Shown in pieces: positions 23,531-34,700 of a stretch of DNA of 64,000 nucleotides. The translations under genes were made by a program, and so were the position numbers. Below the pieces are notes generated by a model that worked only from the letters and a program-made list of their open reading frames with translations, was not told the DNA's origin and ran no database searches. Each line of letters begins with the position of its first letter. Position 1 is the stretch's first letter. The stretch comes from Cyanoderma ruficeps. Taxonomy: Eukaryota > Chordata > Aves > Passeriformes > Timaliidae. The stretch covers positions 1,497,927-1,561,926 of the forward strand of contig VZDJ01000047.1 of the NCBI GenBank assembly GCA_008694505.1, written 5' to 3'.

Positions 23531-26500
23531 GTTCCCTGTAAATAGTTTGGTGTTCAGTTGTAGCTTGGCTTTTCTCTCAGAGCAGTGCCTCTTACAGCCC
23601 ACGGCTGGAGGCTGAAGCCATCTCCAAGCCCAAAGCTGCACTACAGGAGCAGAGTGCATCAGCACTGCACACACCATGCAATTTTAATGCCCTCTCGGTT
23701 TCCAAGGATACGAAAAACAATCAATCAGCCACAGTCCCTCTCTGCTGGTCTGGCTGCACAGGAGCTCTGTGTGTCTGTGCCCCAGCCTGGGACAGTATCA
23801 CAACACTCTGGTGAGCTGCAGCACCCACATCCACCCCTCGCCCTTCCAGGGATTAAATCCCAGCCACACTCACAACCTGCTCGTTGCTGCAGAGATAAAC
23901 TGCCCCCAGGCTGAGCCCTGAGCCCCTCCACAACCAAACAGGCCAGAGAGCAGTCACTGAAAACAGTCAGGGACCACACACCAGGGTGATGGGAGTGCTG
24001 AGAGCAGGGCTGGGCACCACACGGAGCAAACGATTTATTGGCTAGTTCTAAAAAACATGGTTGTTAAATTAGGCCTGTCCAGATGTGACATGGAGACAGA
24101 TCACGCTGTTGACAGGGATGTGATTGCACCCATGACCTATGGCTGACTGTGGTGCTGTAAAAGCCAGGACAGAGGGAAGGTATTAAGGGGAATTAGTGTT
24201 TATTATTTATACCATGCCCACAGTTAGTCAGGGTGGTGCAGACAAGCGTAAAGTCAAGGGCACCACACAGAGCTCTGGAACTGACAGCCCAGCTGACAGC
24301 AGGCACTGGGAGCATAATTTAGGACTCTGTGATGAGGTGACAGCCTTCCAGCCTCCAGCAGCAATAGCAGGAGGGGGGAGCAGGCAGGGCTGAGTGCCAG
24401 CAGGCACACGGTGTTGCTTCTGTCCCACCTTGGCTTTTGGCTGGGCTGAAGTGCCTTTTGGAGAGGTGGAGTTCTCTGGCAGACCGGCGGCCTCTGTCCC
24501 CAGGAAACTTGTCTGTTCTGCCTCCCCAGACACCCCCCTGTCAGCAAAATGCCTCCAGTGCACGAGGGAGTGAGCACTGCCCACCAGGGCAGTCCCAGGG
24601 CTGCAGGGGTGGCATCCTGCAGAGCTGCTTCCCCAGTGTCACACTGGATTCTGAACAAAAGCAGTAAAGCAGGCACAGGCTTGATAAAGAGAGTCCTGGC
24701 TGAGTGATGCTGGCTGTTCCATTAATGGGCCCCCATCAATATGGGAGCCCATTACCTAAATGGCTCTCAGAAGGTGCCCAGGCTCCTCCAGTACCCAGCT
24801 GAGAGGCAGGAACATCTTGAGAGCTGTTTATCCCACTCAGCTTGATGGGAAGAACCATCCTCCACCAGCACTTCTCCCTCCCTTGGCTGCAGAGGAACAA
24901 AGGGCCCAGCACAGAGAAGCTCCCTGACTTCAGACAGCTTCAGCTGCCCCGTCCCCTGAGCAGGAGGCTGTGCCTCCTCACAAGGACATTAACAACAGCA
25001 CAGACACAGGGCTGCAGAGCCAGCCAGGATCCATGGCAGTGGGAGAATGCAGAGAAACTGCAGAAATAACCAGAGAATCCTCTGGGGTCAGTGGCAGTGC
25101 TCCAGGGCAGTGTTAGCATTTGCTTTGCAGCCAGAATGGACAGGGAAGGTTAAACTCTCACACAGTGTGACCCACTTGGGTGCACGTGTCCAGAGGATGT
25201 CCCCAGGTCCCTGCAAGTGGCAGAGCCACCCTCTGGTGCCACCCGTGGCACAGCCTCTAGCCCCAACAGCAAGTCAGCTGGGCTTTTTGAAGACACATAA
25301 AACATTTGCAAAGTATTTCCCTGTGACAATAAATTAAAGGGCAGCTCCTTACCACGGGAGGGCTCACTCCAGATGCAGCTGCTGGTGTCTTATTTCAGAT
25401 TATGATCACATTAAAATGGGCATGGGCTGGCTGATCGAAAAGGGGGCCTCCCATCTAGAGATCATTTTATCTGCCTGAGGCTGCCTGAATCCTAGCACAG
25501 ATCCTCCACTGGGAATATCGTGTCCTTGTAGCTGCTCTTCCCAGGAAGGGAATGGGATCTGCTTAGAGCAAATAGGAGCCATTACAATCAGGATAAATTA
25601 GTAATGGTGAGTGGGAGAGAGAGAGGAGAGGAAGGAAAGAGGTTATTGTGATTTTTCTTGTATAAAGTGAGTGTCTGAGCTGCTTAAATTGCCAGAAAAC
25701 AGCTCCCTGGCTTCCCCTCTGAGTCCCGAGTTCAGACTGCTTGCCTACAGCTCAAGAGCTACTTTGGATTGTTAACAACTACTCTAATGGTATTATGGGT
25801 TGTTAGATGCATGAAATCTGATTTCTGTTCCTGCTGGTAGCGTCTCGAGTTTAGCAGCTGCCCAGGGTAGTGGAGAAAAGGCCAAACACACTTGCAGTCA
25901 CTCTGTTCAGCACCTTTCCATCACAAGCTGCCACACCTGTTAGGATTAGCTGTGGGGGTCTGTAAGGTGCTGCAGGGGGTAGTTGTGGCTCTGTGGTGTT
26001 GTACAGTTTCCATTGTGTAATACACAGGATGCCGAGTAATTCACTAAACCCTGACAGCAGTCCTGGGAGAAAAAAGGAAAACTGACCCACAGAAATGCCT
26101 TCATGCACAGGATTCCTTCCTTTCTACAGCAGGGCTGGTTTAGCTAGTTTGGGTCCACAGCAGAGGCTGAATTACCACAGCCCAGAGACAAGTTCAATAT
26201 GATTTTACAACATTTTAAAAAGCAAATATCTGCCTGCTTAAGCGAGCACATATTTCAGGCCACTGCCAGGGCAAGGACTGCACATCAGCCCCTTTCCAGC
26301 AGGAATATTTGCTGGAGCCCTCCAGCATGAACCTGGCAAGCTCAGGCCCTGCTCCCAGGCTGGCAGGCAGCATTCCCTGAGCCCACCCAGTCCCTGGGGT
26401 CACTTCTGTGTCCAGCAGGAGCCCAGGGGTCACACTGAGCCCCCACTGCTGGCACTGTGTGCCGGGAAATGAGAGACACAAACCACTGGCAGGACAAAAT

Positions 26501-27549
26501 CTCACCTTTTCACGTGGCTTTGCTTGACCCATTCCACAGTGAATTAGTAAATACAGCCAGAAGACTTTTCATCTGTTTTTTCTCTCTTTTTCACCAGTTA
26601 CAAGCCCACTCCTGCTGCCATCAGCACACACTTACAGGCCAGAGTCTCTGTTAGGTTCAGCATCCACAGACAACAAATGTCAGCAGCATAAACCACATGC
26701 AAACAGGCATTAACCTTCTGCCCACAAGATCCTCTGCTCCTCCACAGGACACTGGCAATAAATGTGCCTTAAATCATTTTATGATGAAGTGCTTCCTGTG
26801 CAGTGAGTGAAACGAGAGAGCATAGCGAATTTTACTGCCTCAGAATCAGCTGTGTGACAAAAGTGTGTGGGGTTTGGCAGTGTAATCTTTTACTTTGATA
26901 AACTATTAAATGCCAAAGAAAGCCTCTTAAGTTAATCAGGGCTTAATTTAAATAAACAAGCCAGCAAAAGATTAACAACAAAAAAAAAATCCTCAATGGA
27001 ATCTGAATACAGAAATAGTCTCACAAAGTCCCGTGCCAAGTTCATAAAAGTAACTCTGCTGGGATGAACTGGCCCACTGACCCCCTTTTCCTCCCCTGCC
27101 TGGCACCACCAATGAAAAAGATGTTCATTTTCTGAAACACCAACACAAGCACTTCCAGCTCCATCGATGCAAACAGCACTTTTGGCAACACTGCCGTGCA
27201 CTGATGCTGCATGAGGAGGAGGAGGAGGAGGGTTAACTCTGTTTTCAGGATGGAGAGGAATCAGCTGAACCCACAGGAAGAGACCTGGACCTGAGACAGA
27301 GCCCCTGGTGTTACCATCCCTTTCCCAGCCACAGCAGAGAGTCTTCCCCCAGGAATATCCCTGTCCCTGCAGGCAGGGACACAGCGAGGAGGAAAACAGC
27401 AATCCCTCTCTGCAACTTCACTGCACCCAGCCCTGCTCAGGGCTCCTCAGTATTGTATAAATAAAATTGTATAAATATTCATATATTCAGCACCTCAGGT
27501 AAAGGTAATAATTTTTAAAACTCTCAGCTTAGGCCCAGTATGGTTATTT

Positions 27550-27614
27550 TATCCCACAAAGGTGGGATAGGTAAAGGTATTTATTACCATTTATTACCAC
27601 AAAGGTAATAAATG
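27550..27614. repeat. Two adjacent perfect hairpins
   Basis: Hairpin 1: TATCCCAC / GTGGGATA with a 4-base loop (27550-27569). Hairpin 2: CATTTATTACC / GGTAATAAATG with a 5-base loop (27588-27614). GGTAAAGGTA-type words recur just outside them (near 27498 and 27570). Their role is unknown. Confidence 0.7.
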
Positions 27615-27909
27615 AGCAAATCTTGGTAAACAAAACATGTCAGGCTGGACCCCCTACAAAGTATTTTTGGGCTGATGTTACAGATGTGTGGGCTCCTGCA
27701 TTAGACAGTCATTGCTCAATTCTGTTGCTCTGTGGACTCTCTCCTAGTGCTTTTATTACTGTGTGTGGTGCATTTCCAAATATTGTCTTTTTCCAACAGC
27801 AAAACCACTTTAATTCTTTATTTTTCCCATGAAAGCTGCTGGTTATTTCCCAAAAGTTTCCATTTAAAGAAAAAAGTCTTGTTACTCTAAGTGTACATTT
27901 TTCCATTAA

Positions 27910-29398
27910 TTTATTTACAACCATCTTTGCTGAGCTGAAAATTCACAGTAGGCTTGAGTTAAATAAAATCAATCCATTAAAGAAGAATATCAAAATAATC
28001 AGAGAGCCAAAATCTAAAGCGGGATAGTTACAAAAATTATTTCTTCATGACATTTCACTTGCCCTTTGGCAAAAATGCTTTCTTTCAACACACCAAATTT
28101 AACACCTCTTTTGCTTGCTTTTTTTTTTTTTATTTAGAGCATGATGAAAACAGGTAGGAGAGACCAACTGACGATGAAAGAAAAGCATTCTATTTCATCA
28201 CAATATGTACATCCGAAATAAAAGTTACAAAGCTGCAATAATTCAAAAATGTATTCACAACGCCACTCCACCACGGTCAACGTGCCAGGTGCAAAGGTTT
28301 GGTGGTTTGTTTTTTTTGCAAGCTACTGGCCAAAGGGAAATTCCAGCTGCAGATAACTCGCTAACAGGTGAAAGGAAGAGCAGAGGGGCAGCAGGGGATG
28401 CAGAGGCAGGAGACCCCCAGGAAAGTGAAGCTCTGCACTCCCTTCACATTCACTCACTCCCTGCTTACCTCTCCCAGCAGCTCCTGTGTCCCAGGGTGGT
28501 TTTTGTCCTTTCATTCCTGGTGCCAGGCCAACACGAGACTCTCTCCTACCTCATCAGTTTCATGCTGAAATGTTTTGCACACAAGGCATTGCAAAGGTGT
28601 GATTAGGCCCGTTAGTAATGTAGCTGTATTTTACATTTGGGCAAATATTTTAGTTTATATTGCACTCAAACTCTCCCAAAGGAACCATCCTGAGGTCACT
28701 GAGGGAGCCTGTGGGAAAGCCAGGAAAATCCCACTAAGAGCATCCCTGCACTCTTTCAGATTAAAGCAGAAAGAAATTAATATATCAAATTCCTCATTGT
28801 CATCCTCCTCAGGTTTCTTCATTTTCTGCTGCAAATAGTCCTCTCTCTCTCTCTCTTTAGATGCACCTTGGAACTCAATTTTCCTCACACTAAAGAGGTG
28901 TTATCACGGGTGACAAATGCAAAGCTCCTGTTCTCAAACTGTGCTGGTGGCTTGGAGCAATTGTACACCAAGTACAAAGTGTCCCCCTTGCAGGGAGTAT
29001 GAATAATCCCCTGCTTCTGCTTCAGTACAACTCCATCTCTGCACGGAAGAAAAATGCCACAAGAAACACTAAAAAAATAATTAAAAAAAAATGTATCTGT
29101 ATCTCCTTTTCCTTCTGCCAATGTTCCCGGAGCTTAATGGAACTCAAATATACCGAATACATAAATGATTAAGCAAAAAGGCAAATTAAGTTTCTTCTTT
29201 GGTCAAAATCATGTTTGGCATCTTCCGTGTCCTCCGTGAGTGGATCAGTAGTTGGCATTAACAGCTCCAAGGTGCTGCCTGTTCACTGCCTTGTCACCCT
29301 GACCCTTGCAGCCCTGTGGATGGTCTCTTTCTCCCTGGTGCAGGAAGTTTCCTAATCCTAGTGAACACATTGGGCATTTCTATGGCACCAACAACGGG
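27910..29398 (-). other. SYTL2-like: Probable 3' UTR of the SYTL2-like gene
   Basis: Non-coding sequence downstream of the TAA at 29401-29399 on the minus strand. Candidate AATAAA signals read on the minus strand at 28134-28129 and 27915-27910; the true end cannot be chosen from sequence. A (CT)n run lies at 28840-28856. Confidence 0.5.
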
Positions 29399-31720
29399 TT
29401 ATTTCAGTTTTTTCCTCCCCGCCAGTGAGCGCAGTGGCAGCAACCCCTCGATCCATTCATTGGCAGCCAACATCATCTCCTGCCAAAAGGCCACCTCCTC
29501 CTGGGTGGAGTCCATCCAGTCCACAGAGATGCCATAGCTCAAACCTGAAAAGGATGAGAAAACTTTGGGGAGCTGCACAAAGAGTTCCCACTCCAGTCAA
29601 AAAATACTCAGCGGGATATAACTGCTGCAGGCAATGTCTGAACATAAAAGCTGCACCCTGAGCATCTCCTGTTCTCCTGCAAATGCCCATTCTACACCAG
29701 AGTTCAGAATGAAGTCACTGCAAAAGCCATAAAATGCAAACCCCTAAACATTAGGGTAGATAGACTAGGCTAGATATAGTCACAACCTGCCAAGGAAAGC
29801 AATATTGGGCTCAAGCCCTTTCTGTGTCTTTTTGAATGGTAAAGAAGGTCTTAAAGGCTTGGTTTTCCCTTTAAAAGACTTCCTTGTGGACGAGGTGGAG
29901 TATTCATCAAAATTCCCTTGTTTCATTTCTATAGGAATCAAACGTACCACAGCAGAAAAGTGTGTACATCAATTCCAATTCAACCCAATTTTTAGGTGCC
30001 AATTATTTGCCAGTGAAAGAGAAGTCTAAATTTAGATCACAGTTAATCTTGGGTTTGGTGTTTTTGTGTCTTATTCTTGTTGCCCCTTCCCTCTGGAGAG
30101 TTCACAACCCCCCTTGGTGACATGAGAGGTGGAAAACAGAGAACATGCAGGCAGACATTCCAGCTACCCTGAGCTTTGTGCTCCAAGGAACATTTATAAC
30201 ATTGTGAAATGTCTGAGAGAGCCCTTCAAGGCTGGACAGTCACCACGTGGTGCTGTCCCCTGTGACAGTCCATCCCTGAGCACTCTTCCCTGGGAGCTGG
30301 TTTGTCATGCACCTGCTTTCCTGTAACAGCAGGAAAACTCTCTGAGGGACACAAGGAGATCCTTGAGTCTTGCCAGACCTCAGATCTGATGTTGGCAGAA
30401 GATGTGGCAACAGAGGGTTGTTTCTATGGTACCAAGGCCCTCTCCATCCAAGACATAGTGCAGGTTCCAGTTACTGAGACATTCCGTCCCTGGTTTCTTT
30501 CCAACAGGAAAATAATCTGCAACTTCCCACTTCAGCTTGTGGCTCAGCACTATGGTAACAGTATTGAGTTAATATAAAGGAAAATACTCACCTGTCCCCA
30601 GGCCCAGCCTGATTCCTCCAAGGAAATGGTTGGTAAGCTTTTCATGGTCCCACACAGTGAGTTCAACACAGGCATCCTTCAGATCCTCTGTGTGAAAGCC
30701 ATCATACACAATGGTGTGATTGAAAACAGGGTTTGTGTCTCTCTTTATGACTCGGGTCTTTTGGTAGCTCTTCTTACTGGTGTCTGGGAGCACATAGCTT
30801 TGAGAGGAGAAAACACACAGCATGGAGCACTGAGCATTGACCAAGGGCCTTATCACAGCAAACATTCTCCCAGTTTGGCCACAGGTGAATAACGAGAGCA
30901 GTTCCCCCCTGTGATTCTCCCAGTGCAACACAAAGGCTTTCCAGTGAGGAGGCACAGCTTGGGGAGCCTGAGAAGAGGGCAGGCAACAGAGCCCTTTGTG
31001 GGGGCACAGAGCAGGAGCAGCAGTGTGCTCAGCACTCACCACTTCACAAAGGAGTCGACTCCAGAGGGACGCAACTGCAGCAGGTCCTTGACGTCTTTGA
31101 CCCAGATGTGAACTTCCCCAGAGGGAGGATTCTTGGGCCCTGCCGTTTATGAGAAGAGAAAAGCTGTCACACCACTCCGAGCCACGGCTCCCAGAGTGAC
31201 AGGCCTGCTCTCCAGGGACCCACATGGCTCCTGTGTGCTCACTGGGGATCTCAGCACTGCAGCCAGCTCTGCACAGGCTCCTGACACAACCTGCCAGTGC
31301 TGTGTCAGACAGGAGAAGAGAAGGAACTGCTGAGACAAGCCAACCCTGTGCCTGCCCCATGGTAACCTGGGATCTGTGCTGCTCCTACCACCTCACAGCA
31401 CCCCACAGTGCCCACACGGCCCTAACAGCTGGTGAGTTGGAGGTTGTTGAGCCCTTCCCCTCTCCCCAACACTCCCCCAGTAAATCCAGATGTGGGAATC
31501 AGACGTAGGCTGCAGGCAGTGCTGTCAAACTCTGCCTGAGTGCTGATCTCTAGGATCTTGCTGTAATGGGATTCCTCTTTCAGCAGCCCCTAAGCAGATG
31601 AGGCCCTTGGGCAGCAGCCTTAGTGCATGAAGCACACTTACCCAGGCTTCCAGGGGGGACATACTTAATGGACAAACTCATCACTCCTCGATGATCCACA
31701 CCATTAACAGCAGAAAGGCT
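29399..31720 (-). CDS. SYTL2-like: SYTL2-like exons encoding the C2B domain and C-terminus
   Basis: Exons 31720-31642, 31139-31040, 30797-30592 and 29544-29399. Visible blocks are [105 protein letters not shown] and [13 protein letters not shown]. The WHXL-like region of synaptotagmins is replaced by the Slp-type WIEGLLPL ending. The product ends in GRKKLK before TAA. Loop residues that bind calcium in synaptotagmins are only partly kept (Asp then Glu in VWDHE). Confidence 0.88.
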
Positions 31721-34700
31721 CTGAAACAGAAACAGTTAGGGCTGACTAAATGGAGGATTGTGGAAACACAGCAAGGCAAACAGCTCTTGACTTCAGTGGA
31801 GGAGCACAAATGGACAAACTCTGATTTTCCGTGGCTGGAGCAACCCGTTCTTAGGACAGGTCATTTCTCTGTGGGTTTGTTCACAAGCTCAGTCTCTCAG
31901 AAGCAAAAGCCTGAGGATTCAGAGTACAAGACTGCCCTTCCAGACCTGTCCAGCTGGATATAATTGACCATGTTGGTTCTGAAAGATCAATGTCCTCTAT
32001 TTGCTTAAAAGGGACCTCATATCAGACCTGTGAATCCAGAAGCATGCAGGAAGCTGCACAGGCTTGACAAACAGTGGCACCTGAATATTTACCTCTCAAG
32101 CCATGTCAGCTGCCTCACCTAGTACTCTGCTGTTTTTAAGGGATGGTCTTCATGTGAGTGGAGAGAATGGCAAAGTCATGGCAAAGCTGCTGTGATTAGT
32201 GTCAGGTTTCATTTATCTATGAAAGTGTCTCTACAGACCAGTCACCAAAACAGAGCTGAGAAGGCCATTGTTCCAAACACTGAACTGCACTGAGGTGTCC
32301 AGGGGCTGGTCCCTAGGTTCAGGTTGTCCCTAGTTCAGGTTGTCCTGCTCCACCAAACCCAAAGACCTCAGGAGTCAGGAAGGACTTCTGGCAGCCAAAA
32401 GGCTTCAGGGCTGGGCTAGAAGGCAGGACTGCAGCTGGGACACACTTACCCGGGGTTTCAGAGGGTACCAGTTGAGTTTCCTGTTGCTCCAGTCCCAGCT
32501 GGCCAAGTCTATTTCAATCTCTCCCAAAAAACTGTTACGTCCCAATGGATCATTGTGCCAAACAGAGAGATTTAATTTTTGGATCAGCAATACCATTTTC
32601 TCTATTTTATACTAGAGGAAGAAAGAGAAGTCAGGTTGTTCGAATTTTTCTTCTGTTTCTTTCACAAACAGAAATAAACTATTCAAAAGCTTGAATAAGC
32701 TCTGAGACACTCAAACCCAGCCCACACATGCACTACCCATGGACTGGCTTCCCTCTGAACATCTCTTTTTTATTGTTCTCTTGCAATACTACTACCCTGA
32801 CAAAGCTGTTCTGCTGAGCACAGGGAAACCTGGCATTCCATTCATCACAGGGCAAAACCAATATTCTTTCAAGAATTATTAACATAGGCCTGTGCATTGT
32901 TAAATCATCTTCTATGCTTTGATGTGCATGATCAAATAATGCAGACCTTTCTTACCAGTCCTGCATGCCAGGCAAGGGGAGGACAAACAGCCTTGCTCTG
33001 GCTGCAGGTCCCTATTGCATCCAAAGATCTGTGTGCTTTTGGCAGAGAAATCTTGGGTGCCACACAGATGGGTGCAGAGGAACCTTTAACATCCCAGGCC
33101 TCTCAAACCCCAGGGAAGAGCAGTGCAGGGCTGGCAGGAAACATCTGGGCAAGATCTTTCCAGACCTGCCTGCTACAATGAGATTTTCAGAGTGTGTGTT
33201 TGTTCTTACCCGTAACACCTCATTGTAAATGGGGTTCACTGTCCTCTTCTTCACTGATGTTTTCCTCTTACCCATCCTAGCTTTGTCTGGGAGCAGGTAA
33301 GTTTTGACATACCTAGAAAACAAACTCCACTTGGATATTGCCCCACATTTCCAAGCTCCCTAACAAGCTGTCAGGAAGGAAGGAAGGAAGGAAGGAAGGA
33401 AGGAAGGAAGGAAGGAAGGATTACATTTAAAGAAAATAAAAGCCCTCCAAAGCACAGAATTCAGCGATGCAGAAGTCACAAAAACATCACTCACGGGTCA
33501 GATCTGCCTTTCTTCTCATCCACCACAGCCAGGTCCTTGCACTGGGACACGTGGACCTGGAACTCCCGGTTCTTCTCATCATAGTCCAGAGCAAATTCCA
33601 CCGTTCCTTGGGCATCCACACTCCCAAAATCACCACTGTAGACACTGAGCACACTGCCACTCACCTGCCAGGGGGAAGAGAAGGTCAGTGCCACTGGAAC
33701 AGACACAGTCTGACTGGGTTCTGAGCAATGACAACAGTCTGAGAAATGCATTCCCAGAGGAAAAACCTGGCATTCCTGTCCTCGTGCAGTGTGTGGTGTT
33801 CCTGGCACAGAGAGGGCTGTGGGTATAAATATTTATTTATAATTTTATAATATTAAACTGGGTATAATTATTTATTTATAATTTTATAATATTAAACAGC
33901 TGTGGCTGTTCTCAAGCAAGCCAGGGATGGGCAATCCAAATAAGAGTCTCACGGGAATGTTTTATCCTAGACCACGACTTAGAAGCATTGAATACTCAAG
34001 AAGTACAGAATTTTTTTCACTCCTAAATCCCAAAACTTTGGGAAATGGGCTCAGATATTCCTGGGGGGACCACACATGTCTCTTTCCTATGCTTACAGAA
34101 CAAATAACTGATACCCTGACCCAATATCATCACCAAGAAAGAAAGATATTGAGAGAACTTGAACTATATTATAAGAACTTGTTATTTCAGGTAGATATAG
34201 TCACACAATTGTCAATCCATTTATAAAACGGATTAGAAATGTAGGAAGAACTATTCCTATCTTGTTGCTTACTCACACTGTGCATGGAGCAGCACAAAAC
34301 AGATACAACCCTGTTCTGAAGAGCCACTGCCCCACTAGATGTGCTTGCCCCAAAGGCACAGGAACACGAGGTTTCTCCAAATCTGGAGCTAGACACCCAA
34401 GAGTTATTTGCTTTCCCAGAACAAAATGCATTTTGCCCAGACAAATTGGGCTTCCTTTTTCAAGTCTTTGTCTTTCACTGGTAGAAAGTCACGAAGCACA
34501 AGCAAAACTCAGCTACAGAAAGATAATTTTCTCAATCACTCATGATTCCTGACAGGATATCATAAAAGCCAACACTGTTTACAAAGCAAATCATTAACCC
34601 TCCTGCACTTGTCTGTGCTACTGACATGAACATTTATCAAAAAACCTTCCTAGTAATTAACCCAATTCTTCTCTGTCTTTCCCTACCTACTTCGGTTCTG

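Larger units (their letters stand above)
21961..27900. other. Intergenic region between RAB39B and the SYTL2-like gene
   Basis: About 6 kb without a coding exon I can support. It contains a CA/TG and TA repeat block (22140-22218), a short antisense CR1-like relic (about 23470-23530), two adjacent perfect hairpins (27550-27614) and stretches with TAAT- and GATA-type motifs (24715-24770, 25375-25640, 26760-26950) that could be conserved non-coding elements; I cannot test conservation here. Confidence 0.6.

Noticed and set aside
30569..31360. A single 263-codon minus-strand protein spanning SYTL2-like exons
   Set aside because: It reads through an intron; only the part 30797-30592 belongs to the Slp frame, and the upstream part has no homology.
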